Assembly (NCBI GenBank): GCA_948759685.1
Contig: CAQBGY010000052.1
Coordinates: 1-15,211 of the forward strand
Direction of reading: 5' to 3'
DNA: 15,211 nt
DNA from: an uncultured Eubacterium sp.
GTDB taxonomy: Bacteria; Bacillota_A; Clostridia; Lachnospirales; Lachnospiraceae
Notes under the pieces: generated by a model
What the model was told of the DNA's origin: nothing
Seen by the model: only the letters and a program-made list of their open reading frames with translations
Databases searched by the model: none
Shown: one piece after another, positions 7,395-14,863 of the stretch
How positions within the stretch are numbered: position 1 is the stretch's first letter
How the letters are laid out: each line of letters begins with the position of its first letter
Translations under genes and position numbers: made by a program

Positions 7395-8312
7395 TTATTC
7401 AGTAAACAAAGCTTCCACAAACTCTTTTGCGTCAAATTTTTGTAAATCATCAATCTGCTCGCCTACACCGATATATTTAACCGGTATTCCAAGCTCTGAC
7501 TGAATTGCAATGGCAATACCGCCTTTTGCTGAACCATCCATTTTAGTTAAAATCACACCTGTAATATCTGCGCATTCTTTAAACTGTCTTGCCTGTTCTA
7601 ATGCATTCTGTCCTGTAGTAGCATCTAATACAATAAAATTTTCACGTCTTGTACCATCATATTCCTTTGTTATTATTCTGTCCAGTTTTTTTAGTTCTTC
7701 CATAAGATTTTTCTTATTATGAAGTCTTCCTGCTGTATCGCAAAGCAGAATATCTGCATTTTTATTTTTGGCTGATGATATTGCATCAAATAAAACAGAA
7801 CCGGGATCTGACCCCTCCTTTCCGGAAACGATATCTACACCGGAACGGTTTGCCCACTCTATCAACTGGTCAGCCGCAGCTGCACGAAATGTATCAGCGG
7901 CTGCTAAAACCACTTTCTTTCCATTCGATTTAAACTGGCTTGCCAGTTTTCCAATTGAGGTGGTTTTTCCAACACCATTGACACCAATCACTAAAATAAC
8001 TGATTTTTCATTTTCAAAATCATAAGCGTTTTCGCCAATATTCATCTGTTTTTCAATACTTTGAATCAGAAGTTCTTTACATTCCATCGGCTCTTTGATA
8101 TGGTTCTCTTTTACCTGTTCTCTTAAATTTTCTAAAATTTCTTCTGTCGTATTCACTCCAATATCACTCATTATGAGAATTTCTTCTAACTCTTCATAAA
8201 AATCCTCATCAATATGGGAAAAACCGGTAAAAATAGAATTTAAACCAGATACGATATTATTTCTTGTCTTTGATAGACCTGAAACTAATTTTTTAAAAAA
8301 CTTTCCTGCCAT
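7395..8312 (-). CDS. ftsY: Signal recognition particle receptor FtsY
   Basis: FtsY is the membrane-associated SRP receptor GTPase that pairs with Ffh and hands ribosomes to the SecYEG translocon. The 305 residues comprise a short basic and amphipathic N-terminus (MAGKFFKKLVSGLSKTRNNI) in place of the long acidic A domain of enterobacteria, the N helices (about 33-95), and the G domain: P-loop GVNGVGKT (110-117), DTFRAAAADQL (140-150), DTAGRL (192-197), TKMDGSAKGG (256-265) and GVGEQIDDL (282-290). GGAGG six bases before the ATG fixes the start. It lies 25 bases after smc and is probably co-transcribed with it. Unusually, ylxM-ffh is more than 4 kb further on, behind ilvA and yfhO. Confidence 0.98.
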   Translation of the reverse strand: MAGKFFKKLVSGLSKTRNNIVSGLNSIFTGFSHIDEDFYEELEEILIMSDIGVNTTEEILENLREQVKENHIKEPMECKELLIQSIEKQMNIGENAYDFENEKSVILVIGVNGVGKTTSIGKLASQFKSNGKKVVLAAADTFRAAAADQLIEWANRSGVDIVSGKEGSDPGSVLFDAISSAKNKNADILLCDTAGRLHNKKNLMEELKKLDRIITKEYDGTRRENFIVLDATTGQNALEQARQFKECADITGVILTKMDGSAKGGIAIAIQSELGIPVKYIGVGEQIDDLQKFDAKEFVEALFTE

Positions 8313-8337
8313 GAAATTCCTCCAAATTAATTATAAC

Positions 8338-11300
8338 TTATTTATCTAAATCATTTTCCAATAAATCTACGGAAACCAATGCAGAAATACCTTTTTCCTG
8401 CATTGTAATACCATATAATCTGTCAGCACAATTCATAGTTCCGCGCCTGTGGGTAATTACAATAAACTGTGTATTCTTCGTAAGCTTATGTAGATACTCT
8501 GCAAACCTTACAACGTTTGAGCCGTCAAGTGCAGCCTCAATTTCGTCCAACAGACAGAATGGTGACGGTTTCAGATTCTGAATGGCAAACAATAAACTGA
8601 TTGCCGTCAACGCTTTCTCTCCACCGGATAACTGCATCATATTCTGCAGTTTCTTTCCTGGCGGCTGGGAAATAATATTAATTCCTGCATCCAGAATATC
8701 ATCCGCATCCGTCAGTTCGATTGTTCCTTTACCACCACCGAACAATTCTTTAAACACGGTATCAAACTGTTCCTTTATTTCTTCAAACTTTTCTTTGAAC
8801 TGCTTACGCATTCCAACTTCCAGTTCATCAATAATCTTCAAAAGGTTCTCTTTTGCTTCCATCAAATCATCATGCTGAGTCTTCATGAACTGATATCTCT
8901 CATTGATTTCTTTAAATTCTTCAATCGCATTAATGTTGACATCTCCAAGAGATTTCATTTCTTTTCGGATATTTGTAATATTCTCTTTAATTTCCGTCTT
9001 ATTACTGAATTCAGGATTTTTCATGTCAGAAGCTTTACGGTATGTAATTTCATATTCGTTCCACATATAAGCTTCTTTGTTTTCGCTTTTTTCTTCTAAA
9101 GCTTCCTTCTGACTGCTTAATCTGTAAACCTCTTTATCAAGAGTAGAAATTCTCTCTGATAACTGTTCTCTCTTCTCAAAGAATTCTTTATGCTCTCTGC
9201 TCTGGTTTTCTTTTTCCTGCTTGGCATCCTCGATTTCTTTATTTAACTGTTCGATGAAATTTCGGGATTTTTCTGTTTCACAAGACAGCTTTTCTATCGC
9301 TTCCAATCTTGCAGAAATCTCACTGCCATTTTCTTCTGAATTATTTTTGATATTTCCAAGCTCTAAAGTTAATGTATTGATAACTTCTTTTGCTTTATTT
9401 ATTTTCTCAATAATAAACTCATGTTTTTGTTTGTAATTAGCGATATCAATATTAATCTCCTCTAAGGAAGACATTTTATCCGCCATTATTTCTTTCTTTT
9501 CATTTAACTGCTTTGTCTTTTCAATAACCTCTTTTTCAAGGTAAGTGTTTCTGTCTTCCGTACCGGATAATTCATCATTTAATTCAGAGTTATTTTTATT
9601 AATATCACTGATTTCTGCCTGCATATCATCGTTTTCCTGTGTATAACTCTGATATTCCAGCATAATACTGTCTTTTCTTGCATTAGCCTGTTTCAGATTG
9701 ACCTCGATAGTATTCTTGATAATCATCTGTTCCTGAAGACCCTTGCTGATTTTTGCCTCTTCTTCACTGATAACACTGATTTCACTACGGTTATTCGTAA
9801 GTTCCTTATCAAGACTTTCTTTCTCTTCTTTCAAGGATGCCAATGATTTTTCTATTTCTTCAATTTCGCGTCTTCGACCAAGAAGATTGCTGTTATTTTT
9901 AAAAGCACCACCCGAAATAGAACCACCTACATTCAGATACTCACCTTCTAAAGTGACAATTCTCACGGTATAACGATATTTTCGCTCAATAGCAATAGCA
10001 TGATCAATGGTATCAACTACCATCACCCTGCCTAACAAATATTTTGCAACACCTTCATATTCTTTTTTGATATTTACCAGATCACTGGCAAGACCAATCA
10101 CGCCTTTTTCTTCTAAAGCATCCGGTGCATTAAAATTCGTCTTATTGCTCATACTACTGAGCGGCAGAAATGTTGCCCTTCCAAACCTGTTTTTCTTTAA
10201 ATATTCAATCGTGTCTTTTGCTGTTGTTTCAGTATCTGTAACAATATTCTGAATATTTCCGCCAAGGGCTGTTTCTATAGCAACTTCGTATTTTTTGTCA
10301 ACCTTGATAATATCTGCAACAACACCAATAATTCCTCTTTTGCTTTCTTTTAATTCCATTACTTTTTTGATACTGTTGCCGTAGCCTTCGTATCGTTCTG
10401 TAATATTTTTTAAAGCTTCCAGATTGGATTTTAACTTATGGTATTTCTCCTGATTTGTAGATAACTGTTTTGTTAATCTACTGTTTTCTACACGGAGATT
10501 TGCCAAATCATCCCTATAGCCCTGTAAGGATGTCTGAACCTGACTAATTTCTTCATTTACATCCTCTAACTGGCTTTCCAATTGTTTTATAGCCGCTTCC
10601 TGACCGTCTTTTCTGCTTTGAAAATCTATTAACTTCTGATTTAACTGTGATTTTCTTATATTAATCTGTTCCAACAATGTATCGCAGCGCTGAATTTTTG
10701 TCTTGATAAGTGATTTAGCATTTAACAATTCGATAATTTCTGCCTTACCATCTTCAATGTCTTTTTCTAACTGCGCTATCTCTTCATTTTCCTCAGCTAT
10801 CTCTTCGTTTACCTTTGTCTGAAATGCAATAATCTCATTCAGGTGTATCTCATTTTCTTCTTTTTCTTTATTTGCAGCATCGAGTTCTTTATTTTGCTGC
10901 TCAATTTCACCGGTTATAGAATCAATTCTCTGATTCATATAAGACTCGTTATTTTTTGCAGAATTAATCTGCTCTTTGATAACATTAATCTGTCCTTCAA
11001 ACTTTTCTATATTTAAAACTGTTTCATTTAAAGTCGTTTTCTTTGTCTCAATAGAAGTATTGATTTCCTCAATAATCATTTCCAGTTTCGTATAATCTGT
11101 TTTTATTTTTTCAAATTCATCACTGGCAATCTGCATATCTGAGGAAGCAATTTTTATCTTTTCATCAATCTGTGCTAATCTGCTTCTGATTTCATCAATT
11201 TCAATAAGAAACATATTTACATCATTTACTTTTAAATCTTCTTTTAACACAAGATATTTTTTTGCTTTCTCACACTGTTTTTCCAAAGGGACAACCTGAC

Positions 11301-11898
11301 GCTCCAGTTCTCCTAAAATATCCGTAACACGCACAAGATTCTGATTCTGATCATCTAACTTTTTCATTGCATCATTTTTACGGCGCTTAAATTTCACAAT
11401 ACCTGCCGCCTCATCAAAAAGTTCTCTTCTCTCTTCCGGCTTACCACTTAAAATCTTATCAATCTGTCCCTGTCCGATAATAGAGTATCCTTCTTTACCG
11501 ATACCTGTATCATAAAATAACTCATTTACATCCTTTAAGCGGACCTGCGTACCATTAATCATGTATTCACTTTCACCGGAACGGAATAATCTTCTGGATA
11601 CAGTTACCTCATTATAATCAATATTTAATTTATGGTCTGAGTTGTCAAATGTAATCGCAACATAAGAATAGCCCATAGGTTTCCTGTTCTCAGTTCCTGC
11701 AAAAATAACATCTTCCATTTTTGAGCTTCTAAGCTGTTTGATTTTCTGCTCTCCAAGAACCCATCTGACTGCATCCGCAACATTACTCTTACCCGAACCG
11801 TTTGGTCCAACAATACCTGTAATTCCATTATGAAATTCAAACTTTATTTTGTTTGCAAATGATTTAAAACCATGTATCTCTATACTTTTTAAATACAT
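8338..11898 (-). CDS. smc: Chromosome segregation ATPase Smc
   Basis: Smc is the core of the Smc-ScpAB condensin, which loads at parS sites and aligns the chromosome arms. The 1186 residues start MYLKSIEIHGFKSFANK. Walker A is GPNGSGKS (31-38). Two long coiled coils flank a hinge that starts near KRGIIGVVADII and contains GRATFLPL and the glycine-rich GEYLNVGGSISGGAF. The C-terminal head has the ABC signature LSGGEKALTA (from about 1090) and Walker B FCLLDEIEAALD (about 1114-1125). The length matches Bacillus Smc. Six codons upstream of this ATG are also open (a TTG start), but AGGAG lies five bases before the ATG and the family N-terminus begins there. The ribosome binding site is inside the last codons of rnc. 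scpA and scpB are not in the window. Confidence 0.98.
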   Translation of the reverse strand: MYLKSIEIHGFKSFANKIKFEFHNGITGIVGPNGSGKSNVADAVRWVLGEQKIKQLRSSKMEDVIFAGTENRKPMGYSYVAITFDNSDHKLNIDYNEVTVSRRLFRSGESEYMINGTQVRLKDVNELFYDTGIGKEGYSIIGQGQIDKILSGKPEERRELFDEAAGIVKFKRRKNDAMKKLDDQNQNLVRVTDILGELERQVVPLEKQCEKAKKYLVLKEDLKVNDVNMFLIEIDEIRSRLAQIDEKIKIASSDMQIASDEFEKIKTDYTKLEMIIEEINTSIETKKTTLNETVLNIEKFEGQINVIKEQINSAKNNESYMNQRIDSITGEIEQQNKELDAANKEKEENEIHLNEIIAFQTKVNEEIAEENEEIAQLEKDIEDGKAEIIELLNAKSLIKTKIQRCDTLLEQINIRKSQLNQKLIDFQSRKDGQEAAIKQLESQLEDVNEEISQVQTSLQGYRDDLANLRVENSRLTKQLSTNQEKYHKLKSNLEALKNITERYEGYGNSIKKVMELKESKRGIIGVVADIIKVDKKYEVAIETALGGNIQNIVTDTETTAKDTIEYLKKNRFGRATFLPLSSMSNKTNFNAPDALEEKGVIGLASDLVNIKKEYEGVAKYLLGRVMVVDTIDHAIAIERKYRYTVRIVTLEGEYLNVGGSISGGAFKNNSNLLGRRREIEEIEKSLASLKEEKESLDKELTNNRSEISVISEEEAKISKGLQEQMIIKNTIEVNLKQANARKDSIMLEYQSYTQENDDMQAEISDINKNNSELNDELSGTEDRNTYLEKEVIEKTKQLNEKKEIMADKMSSLEEINIDIANYKQKHEFIIEKINKAKEVINTLTLELGNIKNNSEENGSEISARLEAIEKLSCETEKSRNFIEQLNKEIEDAKQEKENQSREHKEFFEKREQLSERISTLDKEVYRLSSQKEALEEKSENKEAYMWNEYEITYRKASDMKNPEFSNKTEIKENITNIRKEMKSLGDVNINAIEEFKEINERYQFMKTQHDDLMEAKENLLKIIDELEVGMRKQFKEKFEEIKEQFDTVFKELFGGGKGTIELTDADDILDAGINIISQPPGKKLQNMMQLSGGEKALTAISLLFAIQNLKPSPFCLLDEIEAALDGSNVVRFAEYLHKLTKNTQFIVITHRRGTMNCADRLYGITMQEKGISALVSVDLLENDLDK

Positions 11899-11899
11899 A

Positions 11900-12588
11900 C
11901 TAACTCCTCTTATCAAGTGCCTTCAAAGCACTGTATGCTGCCTGTTGTTCTGCAGCCTTTTTCGTGTGTCCTACGCCTTCGCCTATAATCTTATCATCTA
12001 ATTTTGCAACGGCTTTATAACTTTTGTTATGATCCGGTCCGCTCTCTTCTACAATTTGATAAGAAAGCATGCCTGATTTTACCATATTGATACGCTCCTG
12101 CAGTATTGTCTTAGAATCGTGAAATAACCGTTTATTCTCGATATCATTTAAAGCAAATTGCAAAATAAAATTCTTTGCAGCCTCGATTCCACCATCCAGA
12201 AATATTGCCCCAATGAGTGCTTCAAAAGCATCTGAGATAATGGAGTCTCTTTTCCTGCCGCCGGTCGCTTCCTCACCATTTCCTAAATAAAGAAAATCTG
12301 CCAGACCTATCTGTCTGGCATCCATTGCCAGTGTCGGTTCACATACAAGACTAGCACGAAGCTTTGTCATATCTCCTTCCGGCATTTCTTCCATATTTGT
12401 ATATAAAAATTCACTTGATGCCATTTCAAGAACCGCATCTCCCAAAAACTCCAGACGTTCATTATCTTTCATATTTTTGCTTTATGTTCATTCGCAAAAG
12501 ATGTATGTGTCAACGCAGTCATCAATAATTGCTTATCCTTAAAAGTATATCCTATTTTGTTTTCTAATCTGGAATAATCACTGTTCAT
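11900..12588 (-). pseudogene. rnc: Ribonuclease III gene with a one-base frame break after codon 38
   Basis: RNase III cuts double-stranded RNA, including the rRNA precursor. The true N-terminus starts at ATG 12588, behind AGGAG. It gives the family sequence LENKIGYTFKDKQLLMTAL and then THTSFANEHKAK, but the frame ends at TGA (12471-12469). The rest (11900-12472, 190 residues) continues in the -1 frame as MKDNERLEFLGDAVLE, with DAFEALIGAIFLDGG and a double-stranded RNA binding domain. Restoring one base in the A5 run (12474-12478) gives a 229-residue protein with the catalytic residues at E44, E47, D51, D120 and E123, spaced as in E. coli RNase III. The TGA overlaps an internal ATG (ATGA), so two coupled proteins or -1 slippage on A-AAA-ATA are conceivable. 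A sequencing or assembly indel is more likely. acpP just upstream is also damaged. Confidence 0.85.
11903..11910 (-). promoter_or_regulatory. Ribosome binding site that fixes the smc start
   Basis: The minus strand reads AGAGGAGT inside the final codons of rnc, placing AGGAG five bases before ATG 11898. It argues against the longer reading that begins at TTG 11916. Confidence 0.85.
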
Positions 12589-12665
12589 ATCTGCTCCTAA
12601 TAATTCACTGAGAAATAGCTCCTGCTATAAAAAATCATTTTATAATTCTCTCTTTAACACAACTT

Positions 12666-12687
12666 AAAGCCCTATTACTAGGGCTTT
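12666..12687 (-). other. Perfect hairpin between acpP and rnc
   Basis: A 9-bp perfect inverted repeat (AAAGCCCTA, four-base loop, TAGGGCTTT) lies in the acpP-rnc gap. It lacks a U-run downstream on the minus strand (AAGTTGTG follows), and on the plus strand CGTCTCT and then an A8 tract follow. It may be an RNA processing or stability element, or part of a compound terminator with the weaker hairpin at 12695-12731. A nearby smaller hairpin (ATAGC, AGGA, GCTAT at 12615-12628) lies closer to rnc. I see no convincing promoter for rnc in this gap. Confidence 0.5.
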
Positions 12688-12694
12688 CGTCTCT

Positions 12695-12731
12695 AAAAAA
12701 AATATTATCACAATTTTATATTTATTGTAAT
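12695..12731 (-). terminator. Weak AT-rich terminator after acpP
   Basis: On the minus strand an 8-bp stem with one G-U pair (ATTACAAT, nine-base loop, ATTGTGAT) is followed by AATA and eight Ts. The U8 tract is what one expects of an intrinsic terminator, but the stem is almost all A-U, so termination would be weak. Confidence 0.4.
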
Positions 12732-12746
12732 TACATATTTCATTTA

Positions 12747-12949
12747 TTAAAGTGCCTTTTTAATCTTATCAAAAGCATCTCCTACTGTTACAATAGACTC
12801 TGCTTCATCTGTAGGTACCTGAATACCAAATTCATCTTCGATTCCCATAATAATCTCTAAAATATCTAAAGAATCTGCACCTAAATCATCCACAAACTTA
12901 CTGTCAGCTGTAATGGTGCTTTTGCACTAATAAGTCTCTCTAATTCCAT
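12747..12949 (-). pseudogene. acpP: Acyl carrier protein gene with an N-terminal deletion and frame break
   Basis: ACP carries growing fatty acyl chains on a phosphopantetheine arm and supplies acyl groups to PlsX. The gene starts at ATG 12949, two bases after the plsX stop, with AAGGAGG seven bases upstream. The first seven codons read MELERLI. That frame then continues SAKAP and stops at TAG 12883-12881. The body of the protein is in another frame: [26 protein letters not shown] and onward to IKKAL and TAA at 12747. The DSL motif with the attachment serine and helices II-IV are intact. The span of 203 bases is short of the usual 76-79 codons by about 8-11 codons and is not a multiple of three, so about 25-34 bases (a number 3n+1) seem lost near 12927-12932. 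No start codon with a ribosome binding site serves the downstream frame. Confidence 0.85.
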
Positions 12950-12951
12950 AA

Positions 12952-13968
12952 TTAATCCTCCTTACTTCCTAACGAAAGTTTCTCTTTAAATTTATTATTT
13001 ATATCTAATTCATTAAATGTAACACACTGTAGAATAGAATTTTTAATTTCTATAGATTTTGAACTGCCGTGTGTTTTAACCAATAATCCATTTAATCCTA
13101 AAAGTGGCGCACCACCATGTTCTTCTAAAGAAAAACCTTTCAGTGTTTTTTTCAGATTCTTTTTAATAAGTAAAGCCCCTATCTTTGTTTTCAGCGAACT
13201 CATCATAGAACCCTTTATTTTCTTAATAAGAACATCTGCCAGACCTTCATATAATTTCAAAATAACATTTCCAACAAAGGCATCACATACGATAACATCT
13301 GCCTCTCCATTTGGAATATCTCTTGCCTCAATATTTCCTATAAAATTAATACCTTCTAATTTTTCCAGTAATGGATAAGTTTCCTTTACCAATGCATTAC
13401 CTTTTTCTTCCTCGGCACCAATATTTACAATCGCAACCTTTGGATTTTTAATTCCAACAATATTTTCCATATATACAGAACCCATCTTTGCGAACTGAAT
13501 CAAATGAGATGCTCTGGCATCAACATTTGCTCCACAATCAATCAGTAATGAAACTCCTTTTGCAGTTGGAATCAATGGAGCTAAAGGCGGTCTCTCCACA
13601 CCTTTTATTCTTCCGATAATCACATGACCTCCTACAAGATTTGCTCCTGTACTTCCTGCCGAAACCATGGCATCGGCTTCACCATTCTTTACCATATACA
13701 TACATTTTACCAGTGAAGAATCTTTCTTTCTACGAATAGCCGCTACAGGCGGCTCTCCAGTCTCAATCACTTCTGCAGCATCCACGATTTCTAATTTGTC
13801 CATATCTGCTGAATACTTTGACAATTCAGCTTCCAGCAGTTCTTTCTTTCCTACTAACTTAATTAGTATATCTTTATCCTCACCAGCTGCATAGACAGCA
13901 CCTTTGACAATCTCTTCCGGTGCATTATCTCCACCCATGCAATCTAATGCTATAACTGTCTTTGACAT
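12952..13968 (-). CDS. plsX: Phosphate acyltransferase PlsX
   Basis: PlsX converts acyl-ACP and phosphate to acyl-phosphate, which PlsY uses to start phosphatidic acid synthesis at the membrane. The 338 residues begin TVIALDCMGGDNAPEEIVKGA, close to the family hallmark ALDxMGGDxAP. Further on are MVSAGSTGANLVGGHVIIGR (about 100-120), ERPPLAPLIPT, LLIDCGANVDARASHL, VCDAFVGNVILKLYEG and EHGGAPLLGLNGLLVKTHGSS, all typical. The length is normal. AAAGGAGG lies eight bases before the ATG, under its own promoter at 13997-14025. Its last codons contain the ribosome binding site of acpP, coupling the enzyme to its substrate carrier. Confidence 0.98.
   Translation of the reverse strand: MSKTVIALDCMGGDNAPEEIVKGAVYAAGEDKDILIKLVGKKELLEAELSKYSADMDKLEIVDAAEVIETGEPPVAAIRRKKDSSLVKCMYMVKNGEADAMVSAGSTGANLVGGHVIIGRIKGVERPPLAPLIPTAKGVSLLIDCGANVDARASHLIQFAKMGSVYMENIVGIKNPKVAIVNIGAEEEKGNALVKETYPLLEKLEGINFIGNIEARDIPNGEADVIVCDAFVGNVILKLYEGLADVLIKKIKGSMMSSLKTKIGALLIKKNLKKTLKGFSLEEHGGAPLLGLNGLLVKTHGSSKSIEIKNSILQCVTFNELDINNKFKEKLSLGSKED
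12957..12963 (-). promoter_or_regulatory. Ribosome binding site of acpP inside plsX
   Basis: The minus strand reads AAGGAGG, seven bases before ATG 12949. This near-perfect site shows that the acpP start is real even though its reading frame is broken a few codons later. Confidence 0.85.
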
Positions 13969-13996
13969 AAAAATGTCCTCCTTTGCGCATAGAAAT

Positions 13997-14025
13997 AATA
14001 TACTAAAAATTGGTTATAAAATCAA
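13997..14025 (-). promoter_or_regulatory. Sigma-A type promoter for plsX
   Basis: The minus strand has TTGATT (14025-14020), a 17-bp spacer and TATATT (14002-13997), matching consensus at 4 of 6 and 5 of 6 bases. It lies just after the rpmF terminator and about 29 bases before the plsX ATG. Confidence 0.7.
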
Positions 14026-14035
14026 GTTTGCGGAC

Positions 14036-14075
14036 AAAAAAATAAGACTCTGTGTCATCACAAAGTCTTATTTTT
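14036..14075 (-). terminator. Strong intrinsic terminator after rpmF
   Basis: On the minus strand a 9-bp stem (AATAAGACT paired with AGTCTTATT), one mismatch and four more pairs (TGTG with CACA) around a four-base loop lead into a seven-T tract. The plus strand reads as a hairpin followed by five Ts, so it could stop transcription from both sides. It separates yceD-rpmF from plsX. Confidence 0.88.
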
Positions 14076-14079
14076 ATAA

Positions 14080-14259
14080 TTAGTCAACTGAAACTATTTC
14101 TTTTTTATTGTAGCTACCACATGCCTTGCATACTCTATGTGGCATCATTAATGTTCCACACTTGCTGCACTTTACAAGATTTGGAGCTGACATCTTCCAG
14201 TTTGCTCTTCTCTTATCTCTTCTTCCTTTTGAAGATTTGTTCTTTGGACAGATAGACAT
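14080..14259 (-). CDS. rpmF: 50S ribosomal protein L32, zinc-binding form
   Basis: L32 is a small protein of the large ribosomal subunit. The 59 residues start MSICPKNKSSKGRRDKRRAN, rich in basic residues, followed by WKMSAPNLVKCSKCG. Two CxxC pairs (C31/C34 and C44/C47) make this the zinc-binding form. Bacteria with such forms sometimes keep a zinc-free copy elsewhere for zinc starvation. AGGAGGTG lies six bases before the ATG and is built into the last codons (KEV and stop) of yceD, so the two genes are translationally linked. A strong terminator follows the stop. Confidence 0.97.
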   Translation of the reverse strand: MSICPKNKSSKGRRDKRRANWKMSAPNLVKCSKCGTLMMPHRVCKACGSYNKKEIVSVD

Positions 14260-14262
14260 GGT

Positions 14263-14787
14263 TTACACCTCCTTAAACTGATTAAAAACATCTAATATTT
14301 TCGACATTCCTGTTCCTGGCTCTGCGTCTTCGCACTTACAGGATCTCAAATTGAGATTGGCGCCGCATCTATTGCAAATTCCCTTGCAGTCAGTCCTGCA
14401 CAGAACTTTCATAGGTAGATTAACCAGAATTTCATTACAGATAAACACCTCTGAATCGAACTTCGTACCATCTAGATAAGACTCCTCATCTAAATCGGCA
14501 ATTCGCTCTTCTGATGTTTTATTCAAATCTAAATCTTTGAAACAATCAATATTAACTTTATAATCCACAGGTTCTAAACATCTGTCACAAGGAATAGCCA
14601 AAGTGACGCTGCCTTTACTGGTAAAAGCAATATGTTTTTTCCCATCATTATGAAATGAAAGTTCAATGTCATATTCCTTAACCGGAAATGTCTCTCTTGT
14701 TGTTTTAAATTCCTTTGTATCAAACGTCGGATTAAATTTTCTAAATCCGTCTTCTTCCTGTAGAAGTTCATATAAATCAATTAACAT
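14263..14787 (-). CDS. yceD: YceD/DUF177-family protein, probably for 23S rRNA accumulation
   Basis: DUF177 (YceD) proteins are widely encoded next to rpmF. In E. coli and in plants they are linked to 23S rRNA accumulation or processing. The biochemical activity is not established. The 174-residue product has the family's CDRC motif (C67, C70) and a C-terminal cysteine cluster (C130, C134, C138, C141, C150, C152, in part CKGICNRCGANLN) that looks able to bind metal. The proximal half has the expected beta-rich pattern (ELSFHNDGKKHIAFTSKGSVTLAIP). AAGGA lies five bases before ATG 14787, behind a consensus promoter. Metal binding is my inference from the cysteines. Confidence 0.93.
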   Translation of the reverse strand: MLIDLYELLQEEDGFRKFNPTFDTKEFKTTRETFPVKEYDIELSFHNDGKKHIAFTSKGSVTLAIPCDRCLEPVDYKVNIDCFKDLDLNKTSEERIADLDEESYLDGTKFDSEVFICNEILVNLPMKVLCRTDCKGICNRCGANLNLRSCKCEDAEPGTGMSKILDVFNQFKEV

Positions 14788-14816
14788 AATATTCCTTCTT
14801 CAAAGACACCTAAACA

Positions 14817-14845
14817 ATTATACATATCATGGGTATTTTTGTCAA
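14817..14845 (-). promoter_or_regulatory. Perfect-consensus sigma-A promoter for yceD-rpmF
   Basis: The minus strand has TTGACA (14845-14840), exactly 17 bp, and TATAAT (14822-14817). Both boxes match consensus in every base. The predicted start is about 25 bases before the yceD ATG. It begins only 18 bases after the ackA stop, with no clear hairpin terminator between. Confidence 0.92.
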
Positions 14846-14863
14846 GCATCATTCTTTTAATTA

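Noticed and set aside
7380..7400. A hairpin (GTTTA, loop, TAAAC) at the ftsY-ilvA junction as a terminator
   Set aside because: The five-pair A/T-rich stem has no U-tract, so it is too weak to call.
11899..11916. A longer smc starting at TTG 11916 with extra residues MIRGVS
   Set aside because: The family N-terminus and the ribosome binding site both point to ATG 11898, and the extra residues come from the rnc 3' end and the ribosome binding site itself.
14052..14255. A plus-strand frame of 67 codons covering rpmF
   Set aside because: It is antisense to the clearly recognisable L32 gene and spans its terminator.
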